Of a DNA stretch of 64,000 bases, positions 1-11,273 are shown piece by piece. The stretch is from Calcarisporiella thermophila CBS 279.70. Its lineage: Eukaryota; Calcarisporiellomycota. A model generated the notes under the pieces. The model had not been told where the DNA came from and ran no database searches. It saw only the letters and a list, made by a program, of their open reading frames with translations. The first letter of the stretch is position 1. Every line of letters begins with the position of its first letter. A program made the position numbers and the translations under genes. The DNA lies in the NCBI RefSeq assembly GCF_041956535.1, contig NW_027192206.1, positions 98,012-162,011 of the forward strand. The letters are read 5' to 3'.

Positions 1-1195
1 GCCTCCTTCAAGCGGCGACAGCACACGCGCAGTGCAAGGCGGTGCATATCCTCCCAGGCCACTCCGGGCTTGATCGCATCAATGACCGCTTGCTGCATCT
101 CCAGCACGGTCTCGTAGATGATGCGCTGCTCCTCGGTAAACTTACCGTTGACAGGATAGGTGCTGGATAATATAACGTGTGGATAATGCGAATTAGATAA
201 ACGCGGCGGTTAGGGTTCTTGATGTCCTGGGGGGAGAGAAAAACAACACAAGGGGCCTACCGGGTAATGTCAGCCGCATAGCACTGGTATTCACCGCCGG
301 CATCCACCAGCAACATCTGGCCATCGCCCAAGGGCGCCGAATTGTCCACATAGTGCAGCACGGCCGTGTTCTCGCCGCAGCCCACGATCGGATTGTAGGC
401 TGGGAATTTGGCGCCCTTGCGCGCGCACTCGTACCGGAAGAGGGCGTCCAAGTCATTTTCCGATTTGCCGTTGCGCACGGCCCGCATCAGTGCCACGTGT
501 GCATCGGACGAGACATGGTTTACAAAGCGCATCAGCTCAATCTCGTGCTCGTCCTTGGTAAGGCGAGCCTCCTGGGACGCGTGCACCAGGGAGTCCGTAT
601 TAATGGCCATACGGTGGTTGCTGAGCGCAGAGACGTCTGTGAAGGGGAGGGTGTGGATCACCTCGGGCTGCGCGGAGTCGAGCAGAGCGGGAAGCTGTGC
701 CTCATAGACCATGTCGTCGGCCTCGTACTGGGACTTGAGTTCATCGATTGAGGGAGGGGCTCCGCACCACACAATCTCGTCCTCATGAACATCGGGCACG
801 ATGATGGTGAGCTTATCAGCCGCAAGATCGTAGAGGAGGTGGAATCCGGGCTTGTTAATGCCTATTTACCGAGCAATAGAAAGAAAGATTAGAAAAATTC
901 GGAGTCGAAAGGTAGAGACATGAAAGCAATGGAAAGGCAGGGAAGCAAGTACCGGTGAGGTATTGGAAATTGGATTCCTGACGGAATGGTAGCTCGAGCT
1001 GAATGGAAAGAGAAGGGTTAGTGTCGAGCCATCTTGTACGGCAAATTCGCACAGGGTTCCTACATCGGTATCGTGGCGGCAGCGAGTCACCTCACCGCGT
1101 AGGTAGAAGAATCCTTTCTTCTCGCCAAGCTGTGCAGCCACCTTCTGGCAGTGCTTCTTGGCGGGATACTTTTGGCTTTGGGCTAGGAGAGGCAT
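1..1195 (-). CDS. PEPD: Xaa-Pro dipeptidase (prolidase), 3' part cut by window edge
   Basis: Prolidase, an M24 'pita-bread' metallopeptidase that cleaves Xaa-Pro dipeptides in the cytosol. Exons read as complement(1..162, 261..861, 953..998, 1064..1195), with GT-AG introns of 98, 91 and 65 nt. The aminopeptidase-P N-domain has the family segment FRQESNFQYLTG (human FRQESFFHWAFG). The catalytic domain begins with LLVDAGGEYQCYAADIT, whose two Asp are metal ligands, followed by the NGKFTEEQ and MHRLA segments. The start at 1195 is chosen because MPLLAQSQKYPAKKH leads directly into the N-domain at the usual distance. The last His/Glu ligands lie beyond base 1. The frame closes through every junction. 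Identification is firm; the exact start is less so. Confidence 0.9.
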
Positions 1196-1630
1196 GAGAG
1201 TCGAGGGTGCGAGAAATTTGTCAGAATGTCGCGGAATGAAAGAGCCTGGGCGCGAGTGGTGAATTTCATACGCAAGGCCGAATTTACAGTTCTGAGCTCG
1301 TGGGAAAGCGAGGCTAAGCCTCCAAAAATAAACTTAGATAGGTCTAATGCCTTGGCTGAGTTGGCTTGTAGCGGGAGCATGATGACGAGAGTGGATTGGG
1401 GAGGGAGGATTTTGACTTCAGAGCAAAGAGAGGAAAGGGCGGCCTTGACAAAAGGATATGCATCATAGACATTGTTTAAAATATAGGGGAAACATTATAT
1501 ATATATACTATAAACCCAAAACAGTCATCAATAAACACAATACAGGTAATGTTTAGGAAGCGTTCTAAATTTTGTCTTTGTTAGTTTTTTTTTTTCTCTT
1601 CTTGCTTTTGCTCCATCGCGGACCGCCGAT
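1196..1630. other. Intergenic between prolidase and PLP synthase
   Basis: It combines the presumed promoter of the minus-strand prolidase with the 3' region of the next minus-strand gene. A short open frame overlaps the prolidase start in another frame and has no protein-like features. AT-rich sequence near 1480-1550 and a T-run near 1588 lie downstream of the PLP synthase stop. No gene seen. Confidence 0.6.
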
Positions 1631-2757
1631 TTACCAGCCGCGCTTCGCCATCTTCTGCTCGTCAGGCAGGGTGCTGCAGTTGATGCCGACCATGGGCTCC
1701 CCTAGATCCTCGGAGATCTCGGCCAACTTCACGGGGTCGTTGTAGTGGGTCACGGCCTGGACGATAGCGCGCGCACGCTTCACCGGGTCGCCCGACTTGA
1801 AGATGCCGGATCCAACAAACACTCCGTCGCATCCGAGCTGCATCATCATGGCGGCATCCGCAGGAGTAGCGACACCACCGGCGGCGAAGTTCACCACGGG
1901 GAGACGACCGAGGCGAGCGGTCTCCTTGAGCAAGTGGAAGGGAGCCTGCAGTTCCTTCGCGTAGGAGTAGAGCTCCTCCTCGGACATGGCGGAAGCACGG
2001 CGGATCTCTGCATTCACGGTGCGCATGTGCCTTACGGCTTCCACCACATTGCCAGTTCCAGCCTCACCCTTGGTGCGGATCATAGCGGCGCCCTCGCCAA
2101 TTCGTCGCAGGGCCTCTCCCAGGTTCTTAGCCCCGCATACGAAGGGAACCTTGAAGGTCTGCTTGTTGACATGGTGCTGCTCGTCTGCCGGGGTCAATAC
2201 CTCAGATTCATCAATGTAATCGATGCCAATTGCCTCAAGAATCTTCGAGATTTACGCCGGAGAGCAGGGGGAGAGAGAGGTAAACAAAAGGGGGACAATG
2301 AGTCATACAATCCATGGTTAACATGGCAATAGTAATCATGAAGGTACCTGGGCCTCGACGAAGTGACCAATGCGCACTTTAGCCATCACTGGAATGGTGA
2401 CGGCCTCTTTGATCTCCTTGATCATTTTGGGATCCGACATGCGTGCAACTCCTCCCTCCTTTCGGATGTCGGCGGGGACCCGCTCCAGGGCCATGACGGC
2501 GCATGCACCGGCCTCCTCGGCAATGCGGGCCTGCTCAGGATTGACGACATCCATGATGACTCCACCCTACATAGATCGGCCGACATTGATCAGCGAAAAA
2601 GAACGATGTTTATCAAGATGAATTGTTTGTTTAATTTACTTGCCTTTAACATTTGTGCAAGACCCGTCTTGACGTTGAAAGTTCCCTGGGAAGCATTCCC
2701 ATTGAGGGCGGCGTCGGATGTGAGATTGGCGGGGATGGAGAAGTTCTGGGTCGACAT
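1631..2757 (-). CDS. SNZ1: Pyridoxal 5'-phosphate synthase subunit Snz/PDX1
   Basis: PdxS/SNZ family (beta/alpha)8 enzyme. It makes PLP from ribose 5-phosphate, glyceraldehyde 3-phosphate and ammonia supplied by a PdxT/Sno glutaminase. Exons complement(1631..2242, 2348..2566, 2644..2757) give 314 aa, the usual size. Family landmarks in order are [88 protein letters not shown], and [20 protein letters not shown] with GVFVGSGIF. These include the catalytic-lysine motifs. The first intron has a GC donor (AAG|GCAAGT) paired with an ordinary AG acceptor; no GT donor keeps the frame. No PDX2/SNO partner is present in the window. Confidence 0.95.
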
Positions 2758-4662
2758 TGGAGATGGGATGAAAACACAAGGTGTGAGAAAGTAGGGGGAG
2801 ATACTGGACGAGGGGAGAGAATATTTATAATTTCGAACAAATGAAAACAAGCGCGGGAATTTAAGTTGCTCTCTGATTTCCGGTGGCGGTCGCAGATGTA
2901 AAGTTGACAACGTTTGTGTCAAAATCCATCACATAATGGGTATTGGCCACAGGAATACTCATCTCTTCTTCAGCGCTTTTGCGGTTCCTGCATTTGGTTA
3001 TCAAACAAAACTTGTTAGTCATCCGATGGATAAACATCCCCTTGCCCCTCCCCCTCCCCTCGTGAGCGCTACACGGCTGCATATCACAGGACCTCCATTG
3101 AAAGCAACGCAGCCAAGCAACTCCGGCCTTCTATTAAAAAATCAAGTGGCTCCAAAATTAACTTTTCCTTCATTTCGGGGAGTTCGAAGGCTGGCTCCTG
3201 CCTCAGGCCTTATTCTCGGGTTCGACTAAACCGCACGTCATGGCCATCCTCTTCTTCGACCAAGGTTCGGCTTCATTCTCAGCGGCCCACTCTTGGCCGA
3301 ACTCGGGAGCCATCAGCATCTAATGGAAATTGAATGCGTGGTAGGCTAAATTTAGACGAAGCGTTATGAGAAGTATAAGGAAAGCATATGCCCTATAAAC
3401 TTTTGGGAATGAGTAAGCTTAATATGTCACGTTTGCATGTATGATGGAGCGGGCATCAACAGGGATTGAATAACCGTGGGAATTTTACAAGCCTGAAGGT
3501 GGATGAGCCCTCTCGGATCAAGATGAAAGCAATGGAACATCCTGCCCCTCGGGTTAATGGACACTGCTTGTCTCGACTCTGCCTATAGCCAAGTGGGAGA
3601 GTTATTTTTATTCTGTATGCTAGGGTGTATATCAAGCATGCAAGTTGGAGCTGGCGGGTGAATCGGAAGATGAACCGATGCTGCTTGGTGTCTTCTGCCC
3701 TCCTTAAATTGACGTGGATAGTTGTGTCGTGTTCCAGCTCTACTTATCCAATCCACCACTACGATGCTTCCCAGCCAGTTTACCATGTCCCCTTAAGCTA
3801 AGCCAGACCCATCCCATACACACTCCATTTTGTTTTTCGGTATTATGATGAAACAATCCGAGACGTCTTTTAGCGATACACAATGTTCATCACGCAGAGC
3901 TTTGATGAATATTGAATTTTTCCGAGCTTTGTCGAATACTCGCCTGCTATTCTTCTTATCATATTAATTATTTCCACTTGATTCGGTGCAACTCTCTTAC
4001 CATCTTGGGCAGCCTCACCTCCCATCCATGACTGCATGATGAAGAGGATTACTAAACTGCATTGGCTAGCTCGGCCGGCTTTCGGAGTGACGAGAGGATC
4101 AGATAGCATCTCAAATCAGGAACGCTAAGATGGTGGAAAGGGAGGGTGTCTACATGGACCGCTTCGACAGAGAGGAAGCATCCAAACTGGAGGACTTATG
4201 GACCCAGCATTGCCTTTCTTCTTTAAGCAACCGATGTTTCAGATGCTTGACAAAACTGATACATCTGAATTTGAATGCCTTGCCTTTCACCTATCTATAT
4301 TACGCTCCTCATTATCCAAATTGCACGCTGATAGGGTACCTGGGCCATCCCTTCGATGAAAATCTCCAAAATGTCTTTGATTTCTGATGGTCAATTATTC
4401 ATGTCCTACCCTAACATCTCAAGTTTATTCTCCCTCCCTTCACCTTCATTTCTCCTTTATTAACTTTCTTTCCTCCTTTCCTCTCGCCTCTCCCCTATAT
4501 AACCGGAAGATCCTTTCCTTTCGTTTCCTTTTCTTTCCTTAACCATCCCCGCATCCCGCCTTCTCTCCCTTCCCCTCCCTTCCCCTCCTTCATACCTAAT
4601 TTATCTCTTTTTATTTGGCAAGCCTTCGCTCCTTATTTTTTTTTTACTTTTTTATTATCACC
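2758..4662. other. Intergenic, possible small unrecognised exons
   Basis: No recognised gene. On the minus strand two stretches look weakly coding and splice-flanked. One is at about 3202-3320, preceded by an acceptor-like TTTCCATTAG and reading MLMAPEFGQEWAAENEA. The other is at about 2875-2990, preceded by ...AAATGCAG, rich in Glu/Asn and ending in a stop. They could be parts of one small gene, but no matching donor or upstream exon was found. The rest holds short frames only. Confidence 0.3.
4496..4502 (+). promoter_or_regulatory. TATA box-like element for the CAP gene
   Basis: TATATAA lies about 160 nt upstream of the CAP ATG and is followed by a long CT-rich tract, a common fungal promoter layout for highly expressed secreted proteins. 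Assignment is by position only. Confidence 0.45.
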
Positions 4663-5619
4663 ATGATGAAGCTCTCTGCCACTGGTCTGGCTCTCGGCTT
4701 CCTTATGGCCGCCTTCCATGCGCCTCAGCCCGTCGCTTCGCTATCGCAGGGCGATATTGCCACTATCCTCGACGCTCACAACCGTCTCCGCGCCCGCCAC
4801 GGGGCTCCCCCGCTCACCTGGAGCGATTCCCTGGCGAATGCGGCCCAGTCCTGGGCCAACCAGTGCCGCATGGAGCACAGCCACGGAAAGTTCGGCGAGA
4901 ACCTGGCGTGGGGGTCGTCGAGCTGGCGGGCGGCGGTAGAGGAGAGTTGGTACAAGGGCGAGATCGGAGCGTTCAATTTCGCCAAGGCCCAATTCTCGCT
5001 GAACACTGGGCACTTCACGCAGATTGTCTGGCGCGACACGAAGAGGATCGGGTGCGGATTCAATCCTTGCCCCAGCCTGCCGATTCATCCCATGTACGTC
5101 TGCGAGTACGATCCCCCCGGTAAGTACCTCCCCCTCTCTGATGGAGTGAAGGGACGATGACCGAGGCGTGTTTTTGTTTTTCCACTAGGCAATGTCATTG
5201 GGGCCTTCGCGCAGAATGTGCTCCGTCCGCTCTCCTCCATCGGCATCGGAGGAGCAAGACTGAGCGGGGGGACTGGAGGCAAGGTCCAGAACGCTCCCGC
5301 GCCCCCGCAGGCCAAGCCCGCGGCCACCAAGCCCTCTAACCCAAAGGGGGAGATTCAGCGAAACCCCGCCAACCGGCCGCAGCAAGGAACCGCTCCGGTG
5401 CAGACGGTGGTCAAGACCGCGAAGCCGGTGGTGGTAGTGGTGAAAGCCCGCCCGCAAGGCTATGCGAAGAAGGCGAAGAAGGCGAAGAAAGGCAAGGGAA
5501 AACGGCCCAAGGCCAAAGGAAGAAAGATGAAAAACAAGGGCGCGCACGCCTCTAAGCCTTACCGCTCCAGGCATTACGGCTATCGCCGCGTGCGCGCCCA
5601 CCCTCGCACTGGCTTGTGA
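4663..5619 (+). CDS. Secreted CAP/SCP (PR-1-like) protein with polybasic tail
   Basis: Exons 4663..5119 and 5189..5619 give 295 aa. MMKLSATGLALGFLMAAF is a signal peptide, so the product should be secreted or wall-associated. Residues about 25-155 form a CAP domain: ILDAHNRLRARHGAPPLTWS, SHGKFGENLAWG, GHFTQIVWRDTKRIGCG and PMYVCEYDPPG. The cavity His and Glu residues (SHGKFGEN and GHFTQ) are present. Fungal relatives (yeast Pry proteins) bind sterols and lipids. The second exon adds about 145 residues of Pro/Ala/Lys-rich sequence ending in dense Lys/Arg clusters (AKKAKKAKKGKGKRPKAKG). If intron 1 is retained, a stop truncates the protein right after the CAP domain, so splicing decides whether the tail exists. 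The in-frame ATG at 4663 is the first one after the CT-rich leader. Confidence 0.9.
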
Positions 5620-6681
5620 GGGCGTCGCGCTGGCGCTTCACCATAGGGGTCTGGGACCGTGGTGACTTTTGTAGCGACTAATCTTAACGGACGTAATGTA
5701 ATCTAATATATAAAGTTCATTGGATCATGGAAGGATGAGGGGCTTCTGCTTTGCGCTTCTCCAAACCTGCTGGGTTCACGCCCTCTCTCCCTCAGGGGCT
5801 GGCCAAGCTAGTCAGCCTGAAATAAACAAACATCAGGTCATTACACAACAAGAGAGCGAGGAGGGACATGGTAACGTTACAGTGAGAGAAAAAAAAACAG
5901 CCCTCCATCCTTGCACACGAAACTTTGTGTCTTGTCAGGTTCGTGGATTTTCCGAGGAATTGTTTGTCACGCAAAGAGATGGGGAAGAGCGAGCGAGGAG
6001 AAATCGCCGCACCAGTAGCTGATTGCTGAACCCAACCTTATCCTCCACGTTTTTTGCATCTTGTCTCACGGCGAGGACGAATATGGATGCGAGGGTTACC
6101 ATCGCTGACCGGGTAAGCCAGCGATGCTAAGGGGGGGGGGGGGCAGAGGTGCTGGTGCGAGCGGGCGAGAGGGGGCATTCCCGAATCAAAAACGCCCAAT
6201 GGCCCCGGCTCGATTCGATGGATTTGCAGGCCTCGGATCCGTCTAAGCAATAAAAGCGCATCGCTGAGCTGAGATCGGTTCCCCCTCCTCGAGATCCTAC
6301 AGACACTGGTACACGAAGCTTCTCCGCTTTAACGTCACCTTCCCCTTCTCCCGCCCTCTCCCTTCCCTATTCAGGCATTACGTAGGGAAATTGCTTATTC
6401 GGGAGGAGGGGGGGGGGAGGGGAGTTAGGCAGAAAAAATACTATTCTTGGAAAAAAATTATATATTTCAAATAAAAAGAAATAGGAGAAATAGACAATAG
6501 TACTGTTCCCGGACCTTATGTACAAACAGAAAATGGAATAATAAAAAAAGGGGAGAATCATGACAAAACAATTAGGGGAGAAATCAAGTGCAAAATCACG
6601 AGAAATAACATTAAAAGAGGAGAAAAGAAACCAATGATGAAAGCGGCATGATGACGGAGGAGAGGAAAAAAGGGAGATACT
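5620..6681. other. Intergenic
   Basis: No gene seen. It contains a G homopolymer near 6131-6143, a second G-rich tract near 6404-6420 and an AT-rich stretch from about 6430 to 6560. Short ORFs here lack conserved motifs. Confidence 0.6.
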
Positions 6682-7086
6682 CTATGGCACCAGCCCGCCG
6701 GGTTGGCGCGATTGCCGGGGCTGGGAGGAAGAGGGGGGGGGCGGGGGCGGAGGCGGTGGCATAAAGGCCTCCAGACCCCATACTGCGTTGGAGCGGCGAT
6801 GGGTGCGACGCAGATGTTTTGACAAGGGAGGAGAGGAGACCGAAGGCGGCGAGAGGGGTCTGGAGGTTGCAGGCGAGGATGGCACCGGAGACGAAATGAC
6901 TCCTACGGAGGGGGAGGAGGTGGTGGTGGTGGCAGAGGAGGTCAGATTCGATGGCATACCGCTCACGTAGCGAGGATCGAGTGTGTAAGTTTTACAATGT
7001 GATGCGCAAGATTTGTAACCGCTGTAGAGTGGACGGCGATGATCATAATGGTAGGAGGGGTACCCGACGGTCTGCGATTGAAACAT
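6682..7086 (-). CDS. Hypothetical Ser/Pro-rich protein
   Basis: An uninterrupted frame of 134 codons from an ATG at 7086; the frame continues upstream to about 7188 but only with non-ATG codons. The product starts MFQSQTVGYPSYHYDH and has a Ser/Thr/Pro-rich middle, a basic patch (KHLRRTHRRS), a run of nine Pro and a Gln/Arg-rich end. No family is recognised and there is no signal peptide or membrane segment. It may be a disordered adaptor-like protein, the last exon of a longer gene, or a chance open frame in GC-rich DNA. Low complexity makes coding status uncertain. Confidence 0.3.
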   Translation of the reverse strand: MFQSQTVGYPSYHYDHRRPLYSGYKSCASHCKTYTLDPRYVSGMPSNLTSSATTTTSSPSVGVISSPVPSSPATSRPLSPPSVSSPPLSKHLRRTHRRSNAVWGLEAFMPPPPPPPPPSSSQPRQSRQPGGLVP

Positions 7087-9818
7087 GTAGAAGGGTGGGT
7101 TTGCGAGGCCTCTCGGGTGCAAGCGAATGGATGTAATCAAATCGAGTGGATGGTAGCACGGCAATGAGGAGGGCGAATTCAGGGCCAAGCGTCAAATGGA
7201 GAGATGACTAACAAAGCAGAAATGCCCCGTAATGGGTAGAGATGCCAATGATGGCTAGCAGCAGTGAGGGGGCACAGGGCTGTTGTCGACAAGATGGGGG
7301 GGGGGGACGGTGGAAGGCCGGCGAGCGGGCTAAATGGGCTCTTGATGGAGGGAGAAGCAGTGAGGAGAAGATGGGCGAAGAAGAAAAAACAAATTCAATC
7401 AAAGCGACGGCTGAGCAGAGCGGCTACAGGGCGGCGAGGGCAATATCTGGCGAGGGTCAGCAGGGGCGACTATGGCTCGACCTTTGGCAAAATAATGGCG
7501 AGGGCGGAGGGAGGCAGGAGAAGGCGGAAAAACGGTTCAGACGGCCGCTGCAAATTTTTGGGGAGAAGAAAAAGAAAAAAGAGAAAAAAAAAAGCAAAGA
7601 AAAGCAACGTCGATCGCCCACTCTCGCGCGCAAGCTGTGGAACATTGTAGGATCTTCAAGTTTAGCATGAGATCGGCACACATCCCAGCACGGAATAACT
7701 GAACAAATTCAGACGTTTCTCGTGAGTCATCCGGCTAACATTCTTATTAACCCGGACATAACAGTGCAGGAGGAGCATATGGTTTCGGGCGGCTCTCCCT
7801 CTCCTCCTCCCCCCTCGCTCTTTCGTCATGGTTGCAGGTCTTGATTTTTTTTACAACCGAGTACTAGCAAAGCATAATCTAATTTCCGTTCCAATGGAAC
7901 ACCCGGCCCAGCAGCCGGCCCGGTGCTCTCGCTCTGTTGTCGCAGAGTCGAGGCCCTTTCGCCTCCCCGCGCCGCACGGCAAGGCATTGCAGAGCCTTCC
8001 GGGGACGGCCTTTGTTTCTGGCTCATAGGGGCTTGCCCCCACCGCCCAGCGATCAACCATTTTGCTGGGAGATCTCGGGCGGAAAAAGGAAAGCGGCCAG
8101 GATGGGCGGCAACCTGTCTCTCCAAGCAGGTACAAAGCTAAAATTATCCTCAGACCACAAAATTTCCGGTTCCCACCCAACGCTTCGCAGTCCAGTCAAA
8201 AGCGCGCTCGTTTCATGGCCCTCGTGCAAGGCCTGTTCTGGCTGGAAAGCCGCCGCAGAAACGCTCGCCTCGCGCCTTCCATCCCTGTATCGCCTTCCAC
8301 AAGCGTGGGGCGGCCCCCGCAGGACGCCTTCAGCAGGCGGGGCCCGGAAACGTTTACCCATGGCTGCATGAACGTCGGGTAATCTCTCATCCTGGCGGCT
8401 GCGGATGGGCAAGCGGGCTCCCCTCCCACTCATGGACCAGCTGTCACGATGGATAGAACCAGCGCTCAGTCCTCTCTGAGCCTAATCGAGGGCCTCGATT
8501 TCCGCATGTGGTGATGCTCCTGCGGACTCCTGCAGGCTGAAGCCGGAGATTGACTTGGTTTTGGTCAAGCCAAGCCTCTCCGCTTCCCTTCCCCCCGTCT
8601 GAAACTTTCTAGAAGTGCAGGAGGCTGATCGCAGATGGCTTTTAATTAACTTTTCATGTTCCAAAGCGGTTTGGGCTTTGTTTTGCTTTCCTTAAGCGGG
8701 GCGTCCGCGCATATGTTTCATACTAACAGCTCGCAAATGGATCTTCGGTCCCCACCCACTCTTGTTCAGTAAGCCCACGGAAAGTCAACCGGGCTTTGGC
8801 AAACCACATGGTTGGGGATTGCGCCAACGCTTACAAATCTGCAGCCGGAGATGAGCGGGAGGGGGGATTGAAGAGAGAAGGAGGCCGCCGCCCCCTCACA
8901 TGATGAAACACCACCTTGTTGGAGCGATCACCCCCCCTCCCCCGGATCCCCGCCCAGCCGACACACGCGCAACTCCACACCATGCAGCTCTTAATATTCA
9001 CCGTGCAAATTAGCTTTGTTAGAGAACGGTGGCTTATTAGAGGCCCTGTATCATGACATTGAAGGTTCTGGTGGCACGCCCCTCCATCCCTCGGGCGTCG
9101 GAAACGAGGTAGCGCTAGCAGGGGTTGCGCACACAAGCAATGACCTCATCCTCTCCGCGATGACACAATGGTGGAGGCATGGCATGGTCATTGCAACCAC
9201 TCGCGATGAGACGCAGGGGTGATTTGCCAGCCCGTGGTTGGCTCACGGCCCGACCGACCATAGGGGTTGAATTTGTATCCGTGATGCCCTATGTATCGGC
9301 TATTTTTCCATTTTATGAAGTGTGTATTCTGTTTGCACTCTGATGCAACGCTGGTCGGGCTCCAGAACAAATTATGCATGTTGAAGTGAATTTTTTTCTA
9401 CATGAAAAATAAAATTTTCTCGATGGGAAGGGATGGGGAGGATGCGACGTTGAACTCAACGCTGCTATGTATTCACACCCGTGCTTGTCGAGTAGCTAAC
9501 CGCTCCCGTTCCATGTCGCCAAAAATCTCCTCTACAGCTCAGCTAGAAGTGTCGTGTGCTTAGGGGGTGGGGAAAAAAAAATTGTCTTGTCGTGCTGGTA
9601 GATCCATGGGATAGTCCTTTCATTATTTCTATTATAGAGAGAATATTTCTAATATACACAGTCCGATTCTAATAACAAATCTGAAGGGATGGGGGTAAAT
9701 ACATTCGAAAATATTAGGAGGAAAAAATAAAATAAAATAAAATAAACGGAGTTAGGGAGGCGAGCGGTTAGAAAAGCGCGACAAGCATGATTAAGAGTGG
9801 TGTGAAGTAGGGTAGGAG
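7087..9818. other. Long intergenic region
   Basis: No supportable gene. Several overlapping frames on both strands between 7240 and 8660 are open because the DNA is GC-rich; none shows motifs, signal peptides or splice-linked continuity. Homopolymers occur at about 7298-7306 (G) and 9570-9580 (A). Just downstream of the UNC93-like stop at 9819, an A/T-rich block with four AATAA-type repeats lies at about 9724-9745. Confidence 0.55.
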
Positions 9819-11273
9819 TTATGAGGGCGGGCTGAGCGTATGCTCACTGGCGGCTGTTTTTTTGTGCTCAAGTTTGTCGACCTTCTCCATGGCTAGCTCA
9901 CTGTCCTTGCCGTTTGATTCCGTGATGCTTGCAATGACAAAGAGAGCTACCGGCAGCGACACGACCAGCAAAACAAAGTTGATGATGATCTGGGTCAGGT
10001 AGTTCACCCCGTGGCCATCGATACTCCATGCAATGGCGGCTCCGGCGGACTGGAAGCTCTTGTAGAATCCGGCAAAGCGGGACAGCATCTGGGAGTCCGA
10101 GGTAAGCGAGCCAAGCACCCAGTAGCAGAAGACCTGCCATAGGGCATCGTTCAAGCCGTAGAGCGCATAGAGCACGAAGGCGCCGCCGAAGCGGCGGTCG
10201 GTCCAGTCCACGGCGGGCGAGGGCTGGTTACGCTCATAGGTCACCTGGAAGGCAACTCCTCCGGCCCACGTCGGCAGCAAGACCAGGCAGACGATGGCGA
10301 GCCCGAGATAGCCACGGGTCCGACGGCTCCACCGCGGGGAGTCCAGGAACATGCCGAAGAGGGCGGCCCCCAGAATCTGCATGCCCCAGTAGATCACGTT
10401 GTTAAGCGAGCGAGTGCGCACGTTGAAGTAGAAGCCGTTGACCGCATTGAACTGGTAGGTGTAGAAGAAGTTGCTCGAGAAGCACATGGGGATGAGGACG
10501 AGCAGCTTCCAGTTCGTGAGCAGCTTCAGGATGGCAATGGTTTCGGCCTTCCAGTCGGGGTACTTCACCACCGCCACCATGGAGCCGTCATCGCGCACCA
10601 CCTTGTGGGGCGGGAGCAGGGTCAGCGTGAGCATGCCTCCCAACGCCATCACCACAATGAACGCAATGTAGGTCTCGTTGCTGACGGAGCCGGCGGAGGT
10701 CTGCCGGAGGTTGATGATCAGGGGGATGATGCCGCCGATCACTCCTCCGATGTTGAAGATAGCCCAGAAGATTGAGATGTAGCGACCCTTGTTGCGCTCG
10801 TCAGGATAGCTCATCATCATAGCTCCCTGAGCGGCCCAGAGCATGCCTGCGCACACCCCAAGGATGGCGCCCGAGGCCACCACAAAGCCGCCATTGCTGG
10901 TGATGTTGTAGCAGAGGAGAGAGCCGGCATAGAGCACGTATCCAAGGGTGCCGATGAGCAGGGTGAGTCGGGGTCCGAGAAGATTGTTGATACCGCCACT
11001 GAAGAAACCGAAGATACTGAAGCAGGCGTAGAGGGCAGCGTTGGCTCTGTCGACAACAGTGTGATCCACTTGACCTCCACCTCCCATGCCTATACACACC
11101 CACCGAAAAGTACAAGGGCGATAACCGAGTTAGCAAACTTGTCAAGTTGGGTTCGGAAGAGGGCGAGTTTTCTGGACATTACCTTGCAAGGCATTAAACA
11201 TGCCCGGACAGCAGAAGCAAACAAGCCCCACCAAAATGATTTGGTATAGGGACCGGTTGTAGTTTTGGAACAT
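9819..11273 (-). CDS. UNC93-like major facilitator transporter (copy 1)
   Basis: Exons complement(9819..11089, 11183..11273) give 453 aa. The small first exon encodes MFQNYNRSLYQIILVGLVCFCCPGM, which is TM1; the intron splits a Gln-Gly junction before GMGGGGQVDHTVVD. About 11-12 hydrophobic segments follow. Family-like features are the Gly-rich loop after TM1, LGPRLTLLIGTLGYVLYAGSL, YPDERNKGRYISIFWAIFN, LLPPHKVVRDD and FYFNVRTRSLNNVIYW. This is the fungal UNC-93/DUF895 branch of the MFS. Its substrate is unknown, and metazoan UNC93 regulates channels and receptors. A polypyrimidine acceptor lies just upstream of the ATG, so a 5'UTR intron is likely. A paralogue of identical length sits at 21905-23354 on the other strand. 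Confidence 0.88.

Noticed and set aside
257-799. Separate single-exon ORF on the minus strand and the plus-strand ORFs over it
   Set aside because: It is the central exon of the split prolidase gene; plus-strand frames here are antisense shadows.
4615-4662. Upstream extension of the CAP gene
   Set aside because: The codon at 4615 is TTG, not ATG; the ATG at 4663 begins a proper signal peptide.
7242-8433. Overlapping ORFs of 60-144 codons on both strands
   Set aside because: Open because of GC-rich or low-complexity DNA; no start context, motifs, splice continuity or family likeness.
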